DNA of 64,000 bases from Kutzneria buriramensis (GCF_043575855.1 NZ_CP144375.1:4030001-4094000); one strand, 5' to 3'. Counted from the first letter of the stretch, positions 16,278 to 25,266 are shown. Notes: a model not told the origin generated them from the sequence alone. Program-made: numbers and translations.

Positions 16278-18956
16278 TCACACCTCACTCGCGGACAACT
16301 CGATGATGAACTCCGTCACGCGCGGGTCGGCGGGATCGAGCCCGCACCCGCCTTCGGGCGGCGGCAACGCCTCCTCGAAGATCACCAACCCGCTGCGGTC
16401 CTTCAGCATGTGCTCGAAGGCCGCGCCGAGGAAGAAGTTCGCGAAGTCCACGAACATCGGCTTGCGTGCCTTGGAGAAGAACTGCTTGCGCCACTCCGAG
16501 TCGGGATCCATCACGCGCACGTAGCAGCGCTGCGGGATGCCGGACGCGCGCAGCCAGCCGACCATGCGGAGCAGGTAACCCGCGTCGTCCTCGCCAGCGG
16601 CTCGCACCGGCACCTCGGCCAGCGGGACGAACCAGCGGGCCCGTTGGAGGGTGACCCGGCCGACCTCGACCCGGGGCAGGCGGCGGGCGACTCCCGCCCT
16701 GTCGTCACCGAGCGGATAGACGGTCGCGAAGGCGGAGTGCACCAGGTGCGAAGGTCCGAACGCCGACAACAGCAGGCGGGCGGCCGGGGGCAGCAGCGTG
16801 TCCCCGAGCATGCCCAGGTGGGCCGGCAGCACATGGACGCCGAGCCGGTTGGAGCGCAGCCGAATCAGGTCGGTCTCGGCGTCGTGCACCACGGTCAGGT
16901 CGGACAGCGGGATCCGTTCTCCGGCCGGCCGACCGCTCGTGGTGAACGGGTAGTCGATCTCGTACGGGGCGAGCGGCGCCCGGAGGTTGACCGAGTAGTC
17001 GAAGACGCCGGACATCTCGACGACCACGGAATCCGTGCCCCGCGTCCACGACGGCTGTCGGGCCGGCTGCGCCCCGCTCGCCTGCGCGGCCAGGCGCAGC
17101 CATCGACTGCGGCCACGTCCGTAGCCGCTGCCCACCATGTTGATCGCGAGCCTCAGGTCGTCGCCGGTCAGGTATGGCTGCACGTAGCAGGCGACCGAGC
17201 CGGGCTCGGTGACCCACGACGGCCAACTGTCGACCAGCCCGGCCAGGCCCCGCGGGGAGACCCGGGCCACGCCCGTGTCGTCCGTCGCCGACAGGACGAA
17301 GTCGAAGGACCGCGCCCGCAGCCGGTGCAGTTCCTCGATCCGGGGCACACCGGACCGTTCCAGGTACGAGGGCGGTGGCGGCGCGCTGATCCGAACCAGC
17401 GGACGCAGCGTGGCCAGCCACGGCTCACACTCGTCCTTCGGACGGCGGAGGTCTTGCTGGAGCGCCTGGTGCAGAACGAGGAACGGCACGCTGGCGCCCG
17501 GACCGAACCGGCGGCCGACATAGCTGGCGATGGACAGCCGGGTCGGCAGCAGCCAGTCGTGCAGCGCCAGCCAGCGCCGCACGACATCCAGATCGTCCAA
17601 CGCGGGCCGCCACCGCGGCAGGGCGCACTCCAGCCGGGCGTGCGGGAACATAGACGTCTCGTGAGAGGCGGCCTTGCGCATCCGCTCGATCGTCGGAGCC
17701 GGCAGGTCGAGGCGCTCCGCGACGGCGCTCACCAGCTCGGCGGGCACGTCCCGGGCGGGGGGCCGAACGTCCGCTGTGAACGGACGGCCCAGCTCGGCCC
17801 GCAGCTGATCGATCAGGTCGACGACCTCAGGGCCGACGGTGTCCTCGGCGCCCGCCGACCGCAGCCAGGCGAGCAGTTCCGCCAACGGCCGCTCGGACTG
17901 GTCGAGGACCGGGAGCCGGCGTTCGAGCACGCCGATCTCCACCAGCCGGTCGAGGAACGGGCGCAGCTGAGCCGGATCGGCGCCGGTCTGCGCGGCCAGC
18001 AGCGCCACCAGCTCGGCCACCGTCCGGCGGTCGCCCTCCTGGCGGGCGATCCGCAGGCACTCGGCGAGCGCGCGCGACATCGGCACTCTCATGATCGACT
18101 CGTCCGGGCGGGGCCCGATGAGGGTCACGGAGTCGTCGGTGACCAGCGCGCTCGGGTTGAGACGCACGGGCAGGCCGCCTCCGAGGGCCGGTCGCCCGAC
18201 CAACTCGCGGACCAGCCTTCCCAGCACCCCGCGGTCGAGTTCGAGCACCCCGCGCACCGCCAGGTCTCCGATGACGGCGATCGCGGGCCCCCGGTCCGTC
18301 CACTCGCCGAGCAGGCTCGTGGTGAACGTGCTGTAGGGACTGGTCTTGGCCGCCGCCCTGGACAGGTAGCGCGCCACCCCCACCAGGGTGCGTCGCCGCA
18401 GCCTCCGTCCGTCGTCGGCGAGCCACTTGTGCATCTCCGCGAACAACGCCGGGCTGGCCCGGCGCACCGCGTTCTGGAACAACGGGTGCGCGCAGGCGCG
18501 GCGCAGCGGCTCCTGTTTGCGTTCGACGTCGTCGGCAAGTGCCTGCGGCAGCCTCGCGCGGCACCGGTCCCGATCCCCCAGCAGGGCCAGCCAGCGTTCG
18601 AGGTCCATGACGAGCTCGGCCGGCAGCGCCTGCGTCACCTGCTCGTTCCACTCACCCTTGCGTGGCGCCCGCACCTGGTGGATCGCCCGGCGCAACGCCA
18701 CGACCCGCGGCTTGACGGGGGACTCCGACAGGGTCCCGATGGCGTCGAACAGCGCCTGCTCGAGCACTTCCGCCGCGGCGGCCAGCCCCCGGTCGAGGTC
18801 GATGATCTTCTCGACCAGCTCCCATGACTCCTCGAGACGCAGTTCGTGGAGCACCGACGCCGGCAGTCCCGTGACACGGGCGACGAGCGGAGTCTCCAGC
18901 CGGTATCGGCTCAGTGCCTGGACCTTTCCGTTCAACGCCCCCGCGGCCAGCACCAC
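16278..18956 (-). CDS. LanB-type tRNA-Glu-dependent peptide glutamyltransferase (TbtB-like)
   Basis: 892 residues as called. GTG at 18956 is preferred because GGAGG lies 9 bases upstream and because the in-frame extension to 19034 would run through a perfect hairpin. The protein is a lantibiotic dehydratase N-terminal domain: RYRLETPLVARVTGLPASVL at the start, LSRAAAKTSPYSTFTTSLLG near 215 and the NRLGVHVLPAHLGML region near 700. The family transfers Glu from glutamyl-tRNA to Ser/Thr side chains of the precursor. The elimination domain is absent here and encoded separately downstream, as in thiopeptide systems. First enzyme gene after the precursor. Confidence 0.9.
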   Translation of the reverse strand: MVLAAGALNGKVQALSRYRLETPLVARVTGLPASVLHELRLEESWELVEKIIDLDRGLAAAAEVLEQALFDAIGTLSESPVKPRVVALRRAIHQVRAPRKGEWNEQVTQALPAELVMDLERWLALLGDRDRCRARLPQALADDVERKQEPLRRACAHPLFQNAVRRASPALFAEMHKWLADDGRRLRRRTLVGVARYLSRAAAKTSPYSTFTTSLLGEWTDRGPAIAVIGDLAVRGVLELDRGVLGRLVRELVGRPALGGGLPVRLNPSALVTDDSVTLIGPRPDESIMRVPMSRALAECLRIARQEGDRRTVAELVALLAAQTGADPAQLRPFLDRLVEIGVLERRLPVLDQSERPLAELLAWLRSAGAEDTVGPEVVDLIDQLRAELGRPFTADVRPPARDVPAELVSAVAERLDLPAPTIERMRKAASHETSMFPHARLECALPRWRPALDDLDVVRRWLALHDWLLPTRLSIASYVGRRFGPGASVPFLVLHQALQQDLRRPKDECEPWLATLRPLVRISAPPPPSYLERSGVPRIEELHRLRARSFDFVLSATDDTGVARVSPRGLAGLVDSWPSWVTEPGSVACYVQPYLTGDDLRLAINMVGSGYGRGRSRWLRLAAQASGAQPARQPSWTRGTDSVVVEMSGVFDYSVNLRAPLAPYEIDYPFTTSGRPAGERIPLSDLTVVHDAETDLIRLRSNRLGVHVLPAHLGMLGDTLLPPAARLLLSAFGPSHLVHSAFATVYPLGDDRAGVARRLPRVEVGRVTLQRARWFVPLAEVPVRAAGEDDAGYLLRMVGWLRASGIPQRCYVRVMDPDSEWRKQFFSKARKPMFVDFANFFLGAAFEHMLKDRSGLVIFEEALPPPEGGCGLDPADPRVTEFIIELSASEV

Positions 18957-19000
18957 GGCTGTGTTCCTCCATCTCCTTGTGACCCCGATTCCCGGGGAAG

Positions 19001-19040
19001 CCGCGGGTGTCGACGACGCGCCTGTCGTCGACACCCGCGG
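19001..19040 (-). terminator. Perfect 17-bp hairpin between precursor and enzyme genes
   Basis: Arms 19001-19017 and 19024-19040 are exact inverted complements with a 6-nt loop, giving a very GC-rich stem about 30 bp past the precursor stop and 45 bp before the LanB start. There is no T-run. It fits a leaky terminator or RNA-stabilising stem that lets the precursor be made in excess of the enzymes; which of the two is inference. Confidence 0.7.
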
Positions 19041-19069
19041 GTCTAGTGAGCGGTCCTAGTGACTAGTCG

Positions 19070-19318
19070 TCACCAGTGGCCGTGGCCGCCGCCGTGGCCG
19101 CCGCCCCAGCCCCAGCCGCCGTCCCAGCCGCCGTCGCCGCAACTGCAGCTACCGCCACCGCAGCTGCAGCTACCCGAACAGTGCGACGAGCTGGACGCCT
19201 CGTTCTCGGCCATACCGTGACCGGCCGTCAGCGACTCGACGGTCAGGCCACGGTCGGTCAGGGTGAAGACGTCCATCGACAGGTCACCGAGGGCGTACTG
19301 AACCTTTTCCGTTACCAT
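19070..19318 (-). CDS. Thiopeptide-type precursor peptide with atypical Gly/Trp/His-rich core
   Basis: 82 residues, ATG at 19318 after GAGAGGAGTG. Residues 15-41 (MDVFTLTDRGLTVESLTAGH then GMAENEA) match the leaders of thiomuracin and GE2270 precursors almost word for word. The core should start at residue 42. It opens with four Ser, His and Cys, then has two Ser-Cys-Ser-Cys units separated by Gly-Gly-Gly (C-S-C at core positions 10-12 and 17-19). It continues with a 22-residue tail of Gly, Trp, His and two Asp that ends in Trp. Known thiopeptide cores are about 13-18 residues; this one is 41. The two SCSC units are near-identical at DNA level, suggesting recent internal duplication. It lies first in the operon of LanB, elimination, cycloaddition, SagB and YcaO genes. 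Confidence 0.92.
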   Translation of the reverse strand: MVTEKVQYALGDLSMDVFTLTDRGLTVESLTAGHGMAENEASSSSHCSGSCSCGGGSCSCGDGGWDGGWGWGGGHGGGHGHW

Positions 19319-20331
19319 TGAGAATCACTCCTCTCTCTCACGAATTCAACGGTCACCACAACGTTCATTCCGAATATCCACGGGGACGGACACTCGCGAA
19401 CGAACAACCACCGTCCACCCAGAAACCGGTCCATCAAAATTGAAGGCGCCCTACCGGGTGCACCCTCTCGCCCGACAACACCGCGGATCGACTGCCGACC
19501 CGAGCATCCATCTCATACACATGAAGGCGACACGGCGCCGACAGAGGAATGCGAGGCGATCAAGACAAGGGCGCGTCACACCTTTCGTTTGACCACTGAG
19601 CGAACGGATTAGACTGTAACGAAGAAGATCACGGCCAGTGAGAGGCCAACTGGCTGGCCCCGGGGGCGTAGACCAAGATCACCCGATGCCGGCTCGGCCA
19701 GCACAAACCGGCCCCACGCGCCGTTGACACCGATTGGGCGGGTCGACAAACACGCGTCCACAACAACGGACTCGACCACCGCGGTGCGTGACCGCGGGCA
19801 CCACAAACCCTCGTCGACATGAACAGGATTGTTCACCGAAGCGCACCGTGACCCGAAATGGCAGGACAAAGCCACGGCCACAGTCCCGGCAACACCTCGC
19901 GAATTGACGCGAACTCGCCGAGGCAATCGGAACAGTCGCTCTCACGCCGACAACAACCAACCGAGCCCGGAGGCCGATACAGGTCCGATGCACCTCGCGA
20001 TCCTCGCCAAGCCCGGATCCTGACACCCACCCTGACGGGTGACAGTCACCCGCCCGTCGCGACGCATGGCGGCACACCTCGACGAATGACAGGTCGACGA
20101 GAGCTGGCCTCGCCGCTCCATCCGCGGCGCCACGACGCGCGGGGGCCAGCCGGATGGCCCCTTCCGTCGGTAAAAACGTGCCAGCAAACTGATCATCGCA
20201 AATACGCCGACAGTGATTTGTCGACAAGGAGCCACAAGGTTGTTCGACCAGAAGCCGCAGGTATCACGCGACGACCACACTCAGCACCTCGCGATTACAA
20301 AAAGCGGAGCACCCCGACCCGGCACCAGGAA
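19319..20331. other. About 1 kb without a convincing gene
   Basis: Upstream region of the thiopeptide operon. Base composition is less GC-rich than the neighbours, and open frames on both strands lack the third-position G/C bias of real genes here. It probably holds operon control sequences. No repeats, tRNA or mobile-element remnants were recognised. Confidence 0.5.
19449..19478 (-). promoter_or_regulatory. Candidate promoter of the thiopeptide operon
   Basis: On the minus strand TTGTCG (19473-19478) and GTAGGG (19449-19454) are 18 bp apart, about 130 bp upstream of the precursor ATG. The match is weak and other sites are possible. Confidence 0.25.
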
Positions 20332-20622
20332 ATGAACAGCATCCGCACTGCGGTCAACGCTCTCCTCCGGCGACTCCCAGGCGCAGCCCCGAACTGCGAC
20401 CGTCTCGCAATTCTCACACACGGCGCCGTCTCGGAGATCGTGGAAATTCCCAGGAAGGCCGCACACACGGTCGCCCTGTCCGGCAGCGACTCCCAGCTCT
20501 TCTCGATCAGCACACGCGAGTCGGCCGCGATTCGCCCGCACAGCCGGAGCGCCACGGCCCGCGGCGATATCCGCCCGGCGGACGCCGCCGACTCCGGCGA
20601 ATCCGACTCCTCAGCCCCGTGA
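20332..20622 (+). CDS. Possible small protein of unknown function
   Basis: A 96-codon frame from ATG at 20332. About 80 percent of codons end in G or C and second positions are near 50 percent GC, which resembles coding DNA, unlike the surrounding stretch. The predicted protein is soluble, starts with an amphipathic helix (SIRTAVNALLRRLPGAAP), continues with a mixed region containing LAILTHGAVSEIVEIPRKA and ends in an acidic/serine tail. No family was recognised. There is no good ribosome site. It may be a remnant or a chance frame. Confidence 0.3.
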   Translation: MNSIRTAVNALLRRLPGAAPNCDRLAILTHGAVSEIVEIPRKAAHTVALSGSDSQLFSISTRESAAIRPHSRSATARGDIRPADAADSGESDSSAP

Positions 20623-21089
20623 TCGCCGAGCGGGCCCGTATTCTCCGCCACGCCTGAGACGAGCGCCGGCTCGCGGCGGCAGGCGTTTCAATTCCTCACA
20701 CATCCCCCGCCACCAGGTTACCGATCGATCCTCGTCAACAAAAGGGGCCAGGATCGAGCGACGTTCGAAATCCTATTGCCGCGCCAATCAAACAACACGG
20801 ACCGCGCCATCGACGGGAAGTGGACAAAAAAACACGCCGCGGCCTCTTGCGATCACCGACGCGAGGCGACAGTGTGAAATCACGATCGCCATGAATGCCA
20901 TTCGAATCGGGTCGTGGCGACCACAGCTCCTCGATTCGGTTTCATTTCGCAGCGCACGATGACGCCAGCGGGGGTGATTGGATCGCACGACTCGACGACG
21001 GATTTCACACCGTTTCACATCAAGGCACAGGACCGACAATCGCCGATCACAGGGCGACCGTCGAAGGTCGCCCACGGAGGAACCACACC
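20623..21089. other. Gap upstream of the secreted beta-sandwich protein
   Basis: No credible gene. Composition is relatively AT-rich; this is presumably the promoter region of the gene at 21090. No clear operator or repeat was found. Confidence 0.4.
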
Positions 21090-21614
21090 ATGAACTCGAC
21101 GCATCCGGCACGCCGCCGCAAGCTGGCCACCGCCACGTGGTCCGTGCTCGCCGCGGCACTCACCATGACGAGCCTGGCCCTGCTGCCCGGCCAGGCATCG
21201 GCCGCGCAGCAGGCACAGCAACCGCCCGCCGCGCCGGCGGCGGCGCGCTCCACCACGGTCGCCCTGACCAGCAACGTGGACTGCGCACTGGTGCGCACCG
21301 ACATGCGACTGGACAGTGGCACGTGGACCACTGAGCCGCCAGTGGCCATCAACCAGCGAGGCCGCGGCGAATGGGGGTCGGAGTCGAACCAGCTCCTCCG
21401 GGGAACCGAGGGAAGCGCCTCCTACATCACCGCCGGCTGCGCGGAACCGACCCTCAACTTCAAGCCGGTCAAGGTGCACTGGAAGAACCCGTACTTCGGC
21501 AAGAACGACTACGACGCCAACGGCACCGATCCGGCGTTCCAGGTGTCGTGGCTCGCGTCGGGGAGCAACACCGATCGCGTGACGTTCACCCTCGACTACG
21601 CCAACACCAACTGA
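21090..21614 (+). CDS. Small secreted protein, aegerolysin/crystal-protein ET79-like
   Basis: 174 residues, ATG at 21090 after GGAGG. The first about 38 residues are a classic signal peptide: basic start (HPARRRK), hydrophobic run and cleavage near AQASAA-type sequence (GQASAAQQ). The mature part has two Cys and a pattern (RLDSGTWTTEPP, RGEWGSESNQLLRGTEGSAS, VHWKNPYFGKNDYDANG) that resembles the small beta-sandwich pore-former-like proteins annotated as aegerolysin or crystal protein ET79. Those interact with lipids or act as toxins in some hosts; the role in actinomycetes is not established. The family assignment is by remembered pattern and moderately certain. Single gene with a convergent neighbour. 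Confidence 0.72.
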   Translation: MNSTHPARRRKLATATWSVLAAALTMTSLALLPGQASAAQQAQQPPAAPAAARSTTVALTSNVDCALVRTDMRLDSGTWTTEPPVAINQRGRGEWGSESNQLLRGTEGSASYITAGCAEPTLNFKPVKVHWKNPYFGKNDYDANGTDPAFQVSWLASGSNTDRVTFTLDYANTN

Positions 21615-21630
21615 CCCGATCAGCAGGCAG

Positions 21631-21663
21631 CCTCGGGGATTCATCAGGATCGAACCCCCGAGG
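21631..21663. terminator. Bidirectional stem-loop between convergent genes
   Basis: An 8-bp stem CCTCGGGG/CCCCGAGG with a 17-nt loop lies between the secreted protein (stop 21614) and the convergent membrane protein (stop 21675). The loop is long, so the strength is uncertain. Confidence 0.4.
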
Positions 21664-21674
21664 CCACGCCGCGT

Positions 21675-22130
21675 TCACCCGGGTTCGCCCGCGGACCGAC
21701 CCGGCGCGCCGGTTCGAGGGTGGTTGTGGTGCGTCGGCGTTCCGCGGCTCGACTGCGGCCAGCGAGCGGTCAACCCGAACAACAGCACCGTGTCGAGTGC
21801 GATCATCAGCACGGCCCAGACCGGATACGCGCCGATCCAGAAGACCTGCGAGACGGCGTGCAGACCGACGATCACGATCGCGGGCAGGCGCGCCCACTCC
21901 GACAGCGTGAGCAGGCCGGCTCCGACGGCGACCAGGACCGCGCCGAAGACCAGCAGCACCAGTCCCCACGTGGTCGTGTTGTCCACCAGGTAGAACCGGT
22001 CCGCCACGACGACCACTCGGCTGCGCTGGCCCATCGCCACGAGTCCTTCGACGACGTTGACCGCGCCGGTCACGACGAGCAGCACGCTCGCGAACACGAC
22101 CCAACCCGATCCGATCTCTTCGGTGGCCAT
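21675..22130 (-). CDS. Four-helix membrane protein, DUF7144-like
   Basis: 151 residues from ATG at 22130 with GGGACGGAG upstream. Four hydrophobic helices at roughly residues 9-31, 55-77, 81-101 and 104-124 are linked by short loops, with the sequence RFYLVDNTTTWGLVLLVFG typical of the small actinobacterial membrane family DUF7144. The C-terminal 30 residues are polar and His/Pro rich. Function unknown. It is monocistronic, with a gap of about 450 bp to the divergent LAL regulator. Confidence 0.75.
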   Translation of the reverse strand: MATEEIGSGWVVFASVLLVVTGAVNVVEGLVAMGQRSRVVVVADRFYLVDNTTTWGLVLLVFGAVLVAVGAGLLTLSEWARLPAIVIVGLHAVSQVFWIGAYPVWAVLMIALDTVLLFGLTARWPQSSRGTPTHHNHPRTGAPGRSAGEPG

Positions 22131-22583
22131 CTCCGTCCCTTCCCGCCAGGCGCCCGCTGCCACGGGCGCGTCACCTGTGCGGACACGACCCCGGAGGCCG
22201 TCCGGACGCGCGCCGCACCTGCCGCCGAAACGAACGTAGGTCACGAAAACCGTTGCCAGATGGCGCATGTGCGCCAGCGACACGGATGCCCATCGCGTCC
22301 GGCGCGCTCGCGAACCGGTGGCGTCAAGCCGTTCGACGCTTTGTGCCCGGAGTCCGAATCCGAGGGTTTCTCGCCATCACCACCGCGATCACCACAGGCC
22401 GTCGGTCCGGCCACCGCGAGCGCCCCGCACACCACACGCAACCAGGCGAATGCGCGCCGCCATCGTTGTCACCATCACCCCGCGGGACGTGCTGGATCGA
22501 TCGGAAGTCCTTGCCAGAACAGGGTTTCCCATGGCGAGCGATACCTCGCCCGACTCGCTCCGATTATGGCAGTATGGTTCATT
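22131..22583. other. Divergent intergenic region, no gene recognised
   Basis: Separates the membrane protein (minus) from the LAL regulator (plus). A long open frame continues upstream of the regulator start, but its codon use and lack of domain content argue against translation. It probably carries both promoters; no motif could be assigned. Confidence 0.4.
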
Positions 22584-24914
22584 ATGGCCCGATGCCAAGA
22601 AGGCACGCCCCCGACGAACATTCCTGCTGATTTGTCCGGTTTCGTCGGTCGCCGACACGAACTTGCCCAGGTCAAGCAGTTGTTGTCCGCTTCGCGGCTG
22701 GTCACGCTGACCGGGGTCGGCGGAGTGGGCAAATCCCGGTTGGCCCTACGGGCGGCCGTCGGTGTGCGGCGTGCCTTCCCGGACGGCGTATGGCTGGCCG
22801 AGCTGGCCGAGCTGCGCGACGCCGCGCTGTTGCCGCAGACGGTGGCGAGTGTGTTCGGCTTGCGGGACCAGTCGCCGCGCCCCATTCAGGCCGCGTTGGG
22901 CGAATACCTGGCCGATCGGCGCCTTCTGCTGGTATTGGACAATTGCGATCACCTGCTGACCGCGTGCGGGCAACTGGTGTACTCGTTGCTCGGCGACTGC
23001 CCGAAACTGCGCGTCCTGACCACCACCCGCGAACCGCTGGGCATCTCCGGCGAGGCCGTCTGGCCGGTGCCGCCACTGTCCGTGCCGGACCTGAGAGATC
23101 CGCCGGGAAAGCGGGAAGTGGGCCGGTACGAGGCCGTGGCGTTGTTCCTCGATCGCGCCACCGCGACGGTTCCGGAGTTCCGTCTCACCGAGGACAACTA
23201 TCGCACGGTGGTGGGCATCTGCCGCCAGCTCGACGGGATTCCGCTGGCGATAGAACTGGCCGCGGTGCGGCTGCGGGTGCTCTCGCCGCAGCAGATCCTG
23301 GACCGGCTGGCCGACCGCTGCGCGTTGCTGGCCACAGCCACCTGGGACAGAGCGTCTCGGCACCAGACGTTGCGCAGCTGCATCGAATGGAGCTTCGAGC
23401 TCTGCACGTCGGACGAGCAGCTGCTGTGGGCCCGCCTGTCGGTCTTCGCCGGCAGCTTCAACCTGGAGGCGGTGGAAGCGGTCTGCGCCGGAGAGGGTCT
23501 GCTCCGGCAGGACATGCTCGAACTGATCACCGGACTGGTCGACAAGTCGGTCCTGGTGACCGACAAACACGGGTCGGAGCTGCGCTACCGGCTGCTCGAC
23601 ACACTCCGGGAATTCGGGCTGATGAAACTGCGCGACCGCGGCGAGGAGACTCGGCTGTGCCGGCGGCATCGCGACTTCTACGAGCAACTGCTGCTGCAGG
23701 CCGAACGGGAGTGGATCAGCCCGTTGCAGGAGTACTGGCTCGCCCGGTTGGACCTGGTGCACTCCAATATCCGGTCCGCGTTGCGGTTCTGCCTCACCGA
23801 ACCGGGTGAGGCGGAGTCCGCGTTACGGATGGCCGTGAGCCCCTGGCGCTTCTACTGGTGGTCCCCCGGCCGGTTCAGCGAGGGCAGGCGCTGGCTCGAC
23901 CGGGCCCTGGCCCAGGCGAGGGAACCGAGCGTGTATCGCGCCCGGGCACTGCTGCTCGACAGCCAGTTGGCCGTCGTTCAGGGCGACTTCGACACCGGTA
24001 GGTCGCTGCTGGTCGAAGGCAAGGCGCTCGCGGAACAGCTGGGCGACGCCGACAGCCTCGGCCGGCTCGGCTACGCCACCGGCCATCTCGCGCTGTGGGG
24101 CGGCGACGTGCCGGCCGCGATCGTGGCCTATGAGCAGGCACTCGCGGCCGAGTCCCCGGACCTCAACCAGCGACTCGACATCCTCCAGGCACTCCTGGTG
24201 GCCGTCGCCGTCGCCGGCGACGCGCGGCGCGCGCGGACGTGCCACCAGCAGGTCATGGCGATCACCGAACCCACCGGGGAACGCCGCCACCGGTCACACG
24301 CGCGGTGGGCGTTCGGACTGTCCGCATGGCAGCAGGGCGACCTGCGGCGGGCGACCGAACTGCAACACCAGAGCCTGCGGCTCAAGCGCGGGCTGAACGA
24401 CGTCCAGGGCACGGCGTTCTGCCTGGAAGCACTGGCCTGCATCGCGGCCACGGAACATCGGGAGGGCAGGGCGGCGACGCTGCTCGGCGCCGCCGAGGCA
24501 CTCTGGCGGTCGATGGGAACCCCGGTGGCGCCGCTGAAGCCCTTCTTCGACAACCACCGGGACTGCGAGCGGGACGCCCGTCGAGCGCTCGGCGGGAAGA
24601 GATACGCGGGAGCCTTCCGCGAGGGCGGCAGGCTCACGTTCGACGAGATGGTGGCCTACGCCCTGGAGACGCAGCAAGGCGCGGCGGCGACGCCGCGCGC
24701 CGCGGGTCCGACACCGCTGACCCTGCGCGAGCGGCAGGTGGCCAAGCTCATCGCCCGGGGGGCGAGCAACGAGGACATCGCGGGCGCGCTCATCATCAGC
24801 CAGCGCACGGCCGAGGACCACGTCGAGCACATCCTGGCCAAACTCGGGTTCGCCTCGCGCATTCAGGTCATTTCCTGGTACCTCGAACACCAGGCGCTGG
24901 TCCTCCCGGACTAG
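22584..24914 (+). CDS. LAL-type regulator: NB-ARC-like ATPase with C-terminal LuxR HTH
   Basis: 776 residues. The N-terminal NIPADLSGFVGRRHEL box and Walker A GVGGVGKSRLAL (Lys near residue 50), Walker B LLLVLDNCDHLL and the GICRQLDGIPLAIELAA motif define the AfsR/LAL STAND ATPase. A helical, TPR-like region fills 330-690. A LuxR helix-turn-helix (LTLRERQVAKLIARGASNED, residues about 712-772) ends the protein. These are usually pathway activators that need ATP and ligand binding. The start is uncertain: ATG 22584 gives the usual short extension before the FVGRR box, ATG 22566 is also in frame, and neither has a clear ribosome site. A paralogue lies at 28069, so both may serve the RiPP clusters around them. 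Confidence 0.9.
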   Translation: MARCQEGTPPTNIPADLSGFVGRRHELAQVKQLLSASRLVTLTGVGGVGKSRLALRAAVGVRRAFPDGVWLAELAELRDAALLPQTVASVFGLRDQSPRPIQAALGEYLADRRLLLVLDNCDHLLTACGQLVYSLLGDCPKLRVLTTTREPLGISGEAVWPVPPLSVPDLRDPPGKREVGRYEAVALFLDRATATVPEFRLTEDNYRTVVGICRQLDGIPLAIELAAVRLRVLSPQQILDRLADRCALLATATWDRASRHQTLRSCIEWSFELCTSDEQLLWARLSVFAGSFNLEAVEAVCAGEGLLRQDMLELITGLVDKSVLVTDKHGSELRYRLLDTLREFGLMKLRDRGEETRLCRRHRDFYEQLLLQAEREWISPLQEYWLARLDLVHSNIRSALRFCLTEPGEAESALRMAVSPWRFYWWSPGRFSEGRRWLDRALAQAREPSVYRARALLLDSQLAVVQGDFDTGRSLLVEGKALAEQLGDADSLGRLGYATGHLALWGGDVPAAIVAYEQALAAESPDLNQRLDILQALLVAVAVAGDARRARTCHQQVMAITEPTGERRHRSHARWAFGLSAWQQGDLRRATELQHQSLRLKRGLNDVQGTAFCLEALACIAATEHREGRAATLLGAAEALWRSMGTPVAPLKPFFDNHRDCERDARRALGGKRYAGAFREGGRLTFDEMVAYALETQQGAAATPRAAGPTPLTLRERQVAKLIARGASNEDIAGALIISQRTAEDHVEHILAKLGFASRIQVISWYLEHQALVLPD

Positions 24915-25266
24915 GGCCTGTGCCCCGGCTGTCGGGGACGACGTCGACGCAGGCCCCAGGGCGCTGTCCCACGCGCTCTGTTCCCTCCTCCCCTCCGGCT
25001 TTCCCTTGGCGCGACGCGTAATCGACGTCGGCCACCGCTCACCGGATCATCGGCGGTCTCGACCACGCACCGTAGTGGGATCCGCCCGTGCGGCGACAAC
25101 AGGTAGTTCTCCCGTGTTGTCGCTCGGTCATGTCGGGCACGCTCCAGTCCGCGGGATGGTCGCCAGACACGCCCAGTGACGCAATCAGGCACGCACAGGG
25201 CGTTCATCGCGCCCGCGTGGCCGACCGGCTGCCGGGCATGGAATGACGGAAGGTGTGGACTGTCCG
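24915..25266. other. Intergenic region with palindrome-flanked AGGTAGTTCTCCCGT motif
   Basis: No gene. At 25101-25115 lies AGGTAGTTCTCCCGT, framed by a perfect 8-bp inverted repeat (GCGACAAC at 25093-25100 and GTTGTCGC at 25116-25123). The same 15-mer recurs at 30442-30456 in the gap after the second LAL gene. Probably a regulatory site for the downstream GAF-ANTAR gene. Confidence 0.5.

Noticed and set aside
14310..18827. Plus-strand open frame of about 1500 codons opposite the LanB/elimination genes
   Set aside because: It is the mirror of strongly biased minus-strand genes; its translation is Arg/Gln/His-rich without any domain.
18957..19034. Longer LanB start at 19034
   Set aside because: It would place the start inside a perfect hairpin, whereas GTG 18956 has GGAGG at ideal spacing.
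19679..20227. Minus-strand frame of about 180 codons upstream of the thiopeptide precursor
   Set aside because: No domain, mixed codon bias and no ribosome site; treated as non-coding.
21720..22583. In-frame extension of the first LAL regulator upstream by nearly 290 codons
   Set aside because: It is antisense to the DUF7144-like membrane protein and lacks coding bias; homologous regulators start just before the FVGRR box.
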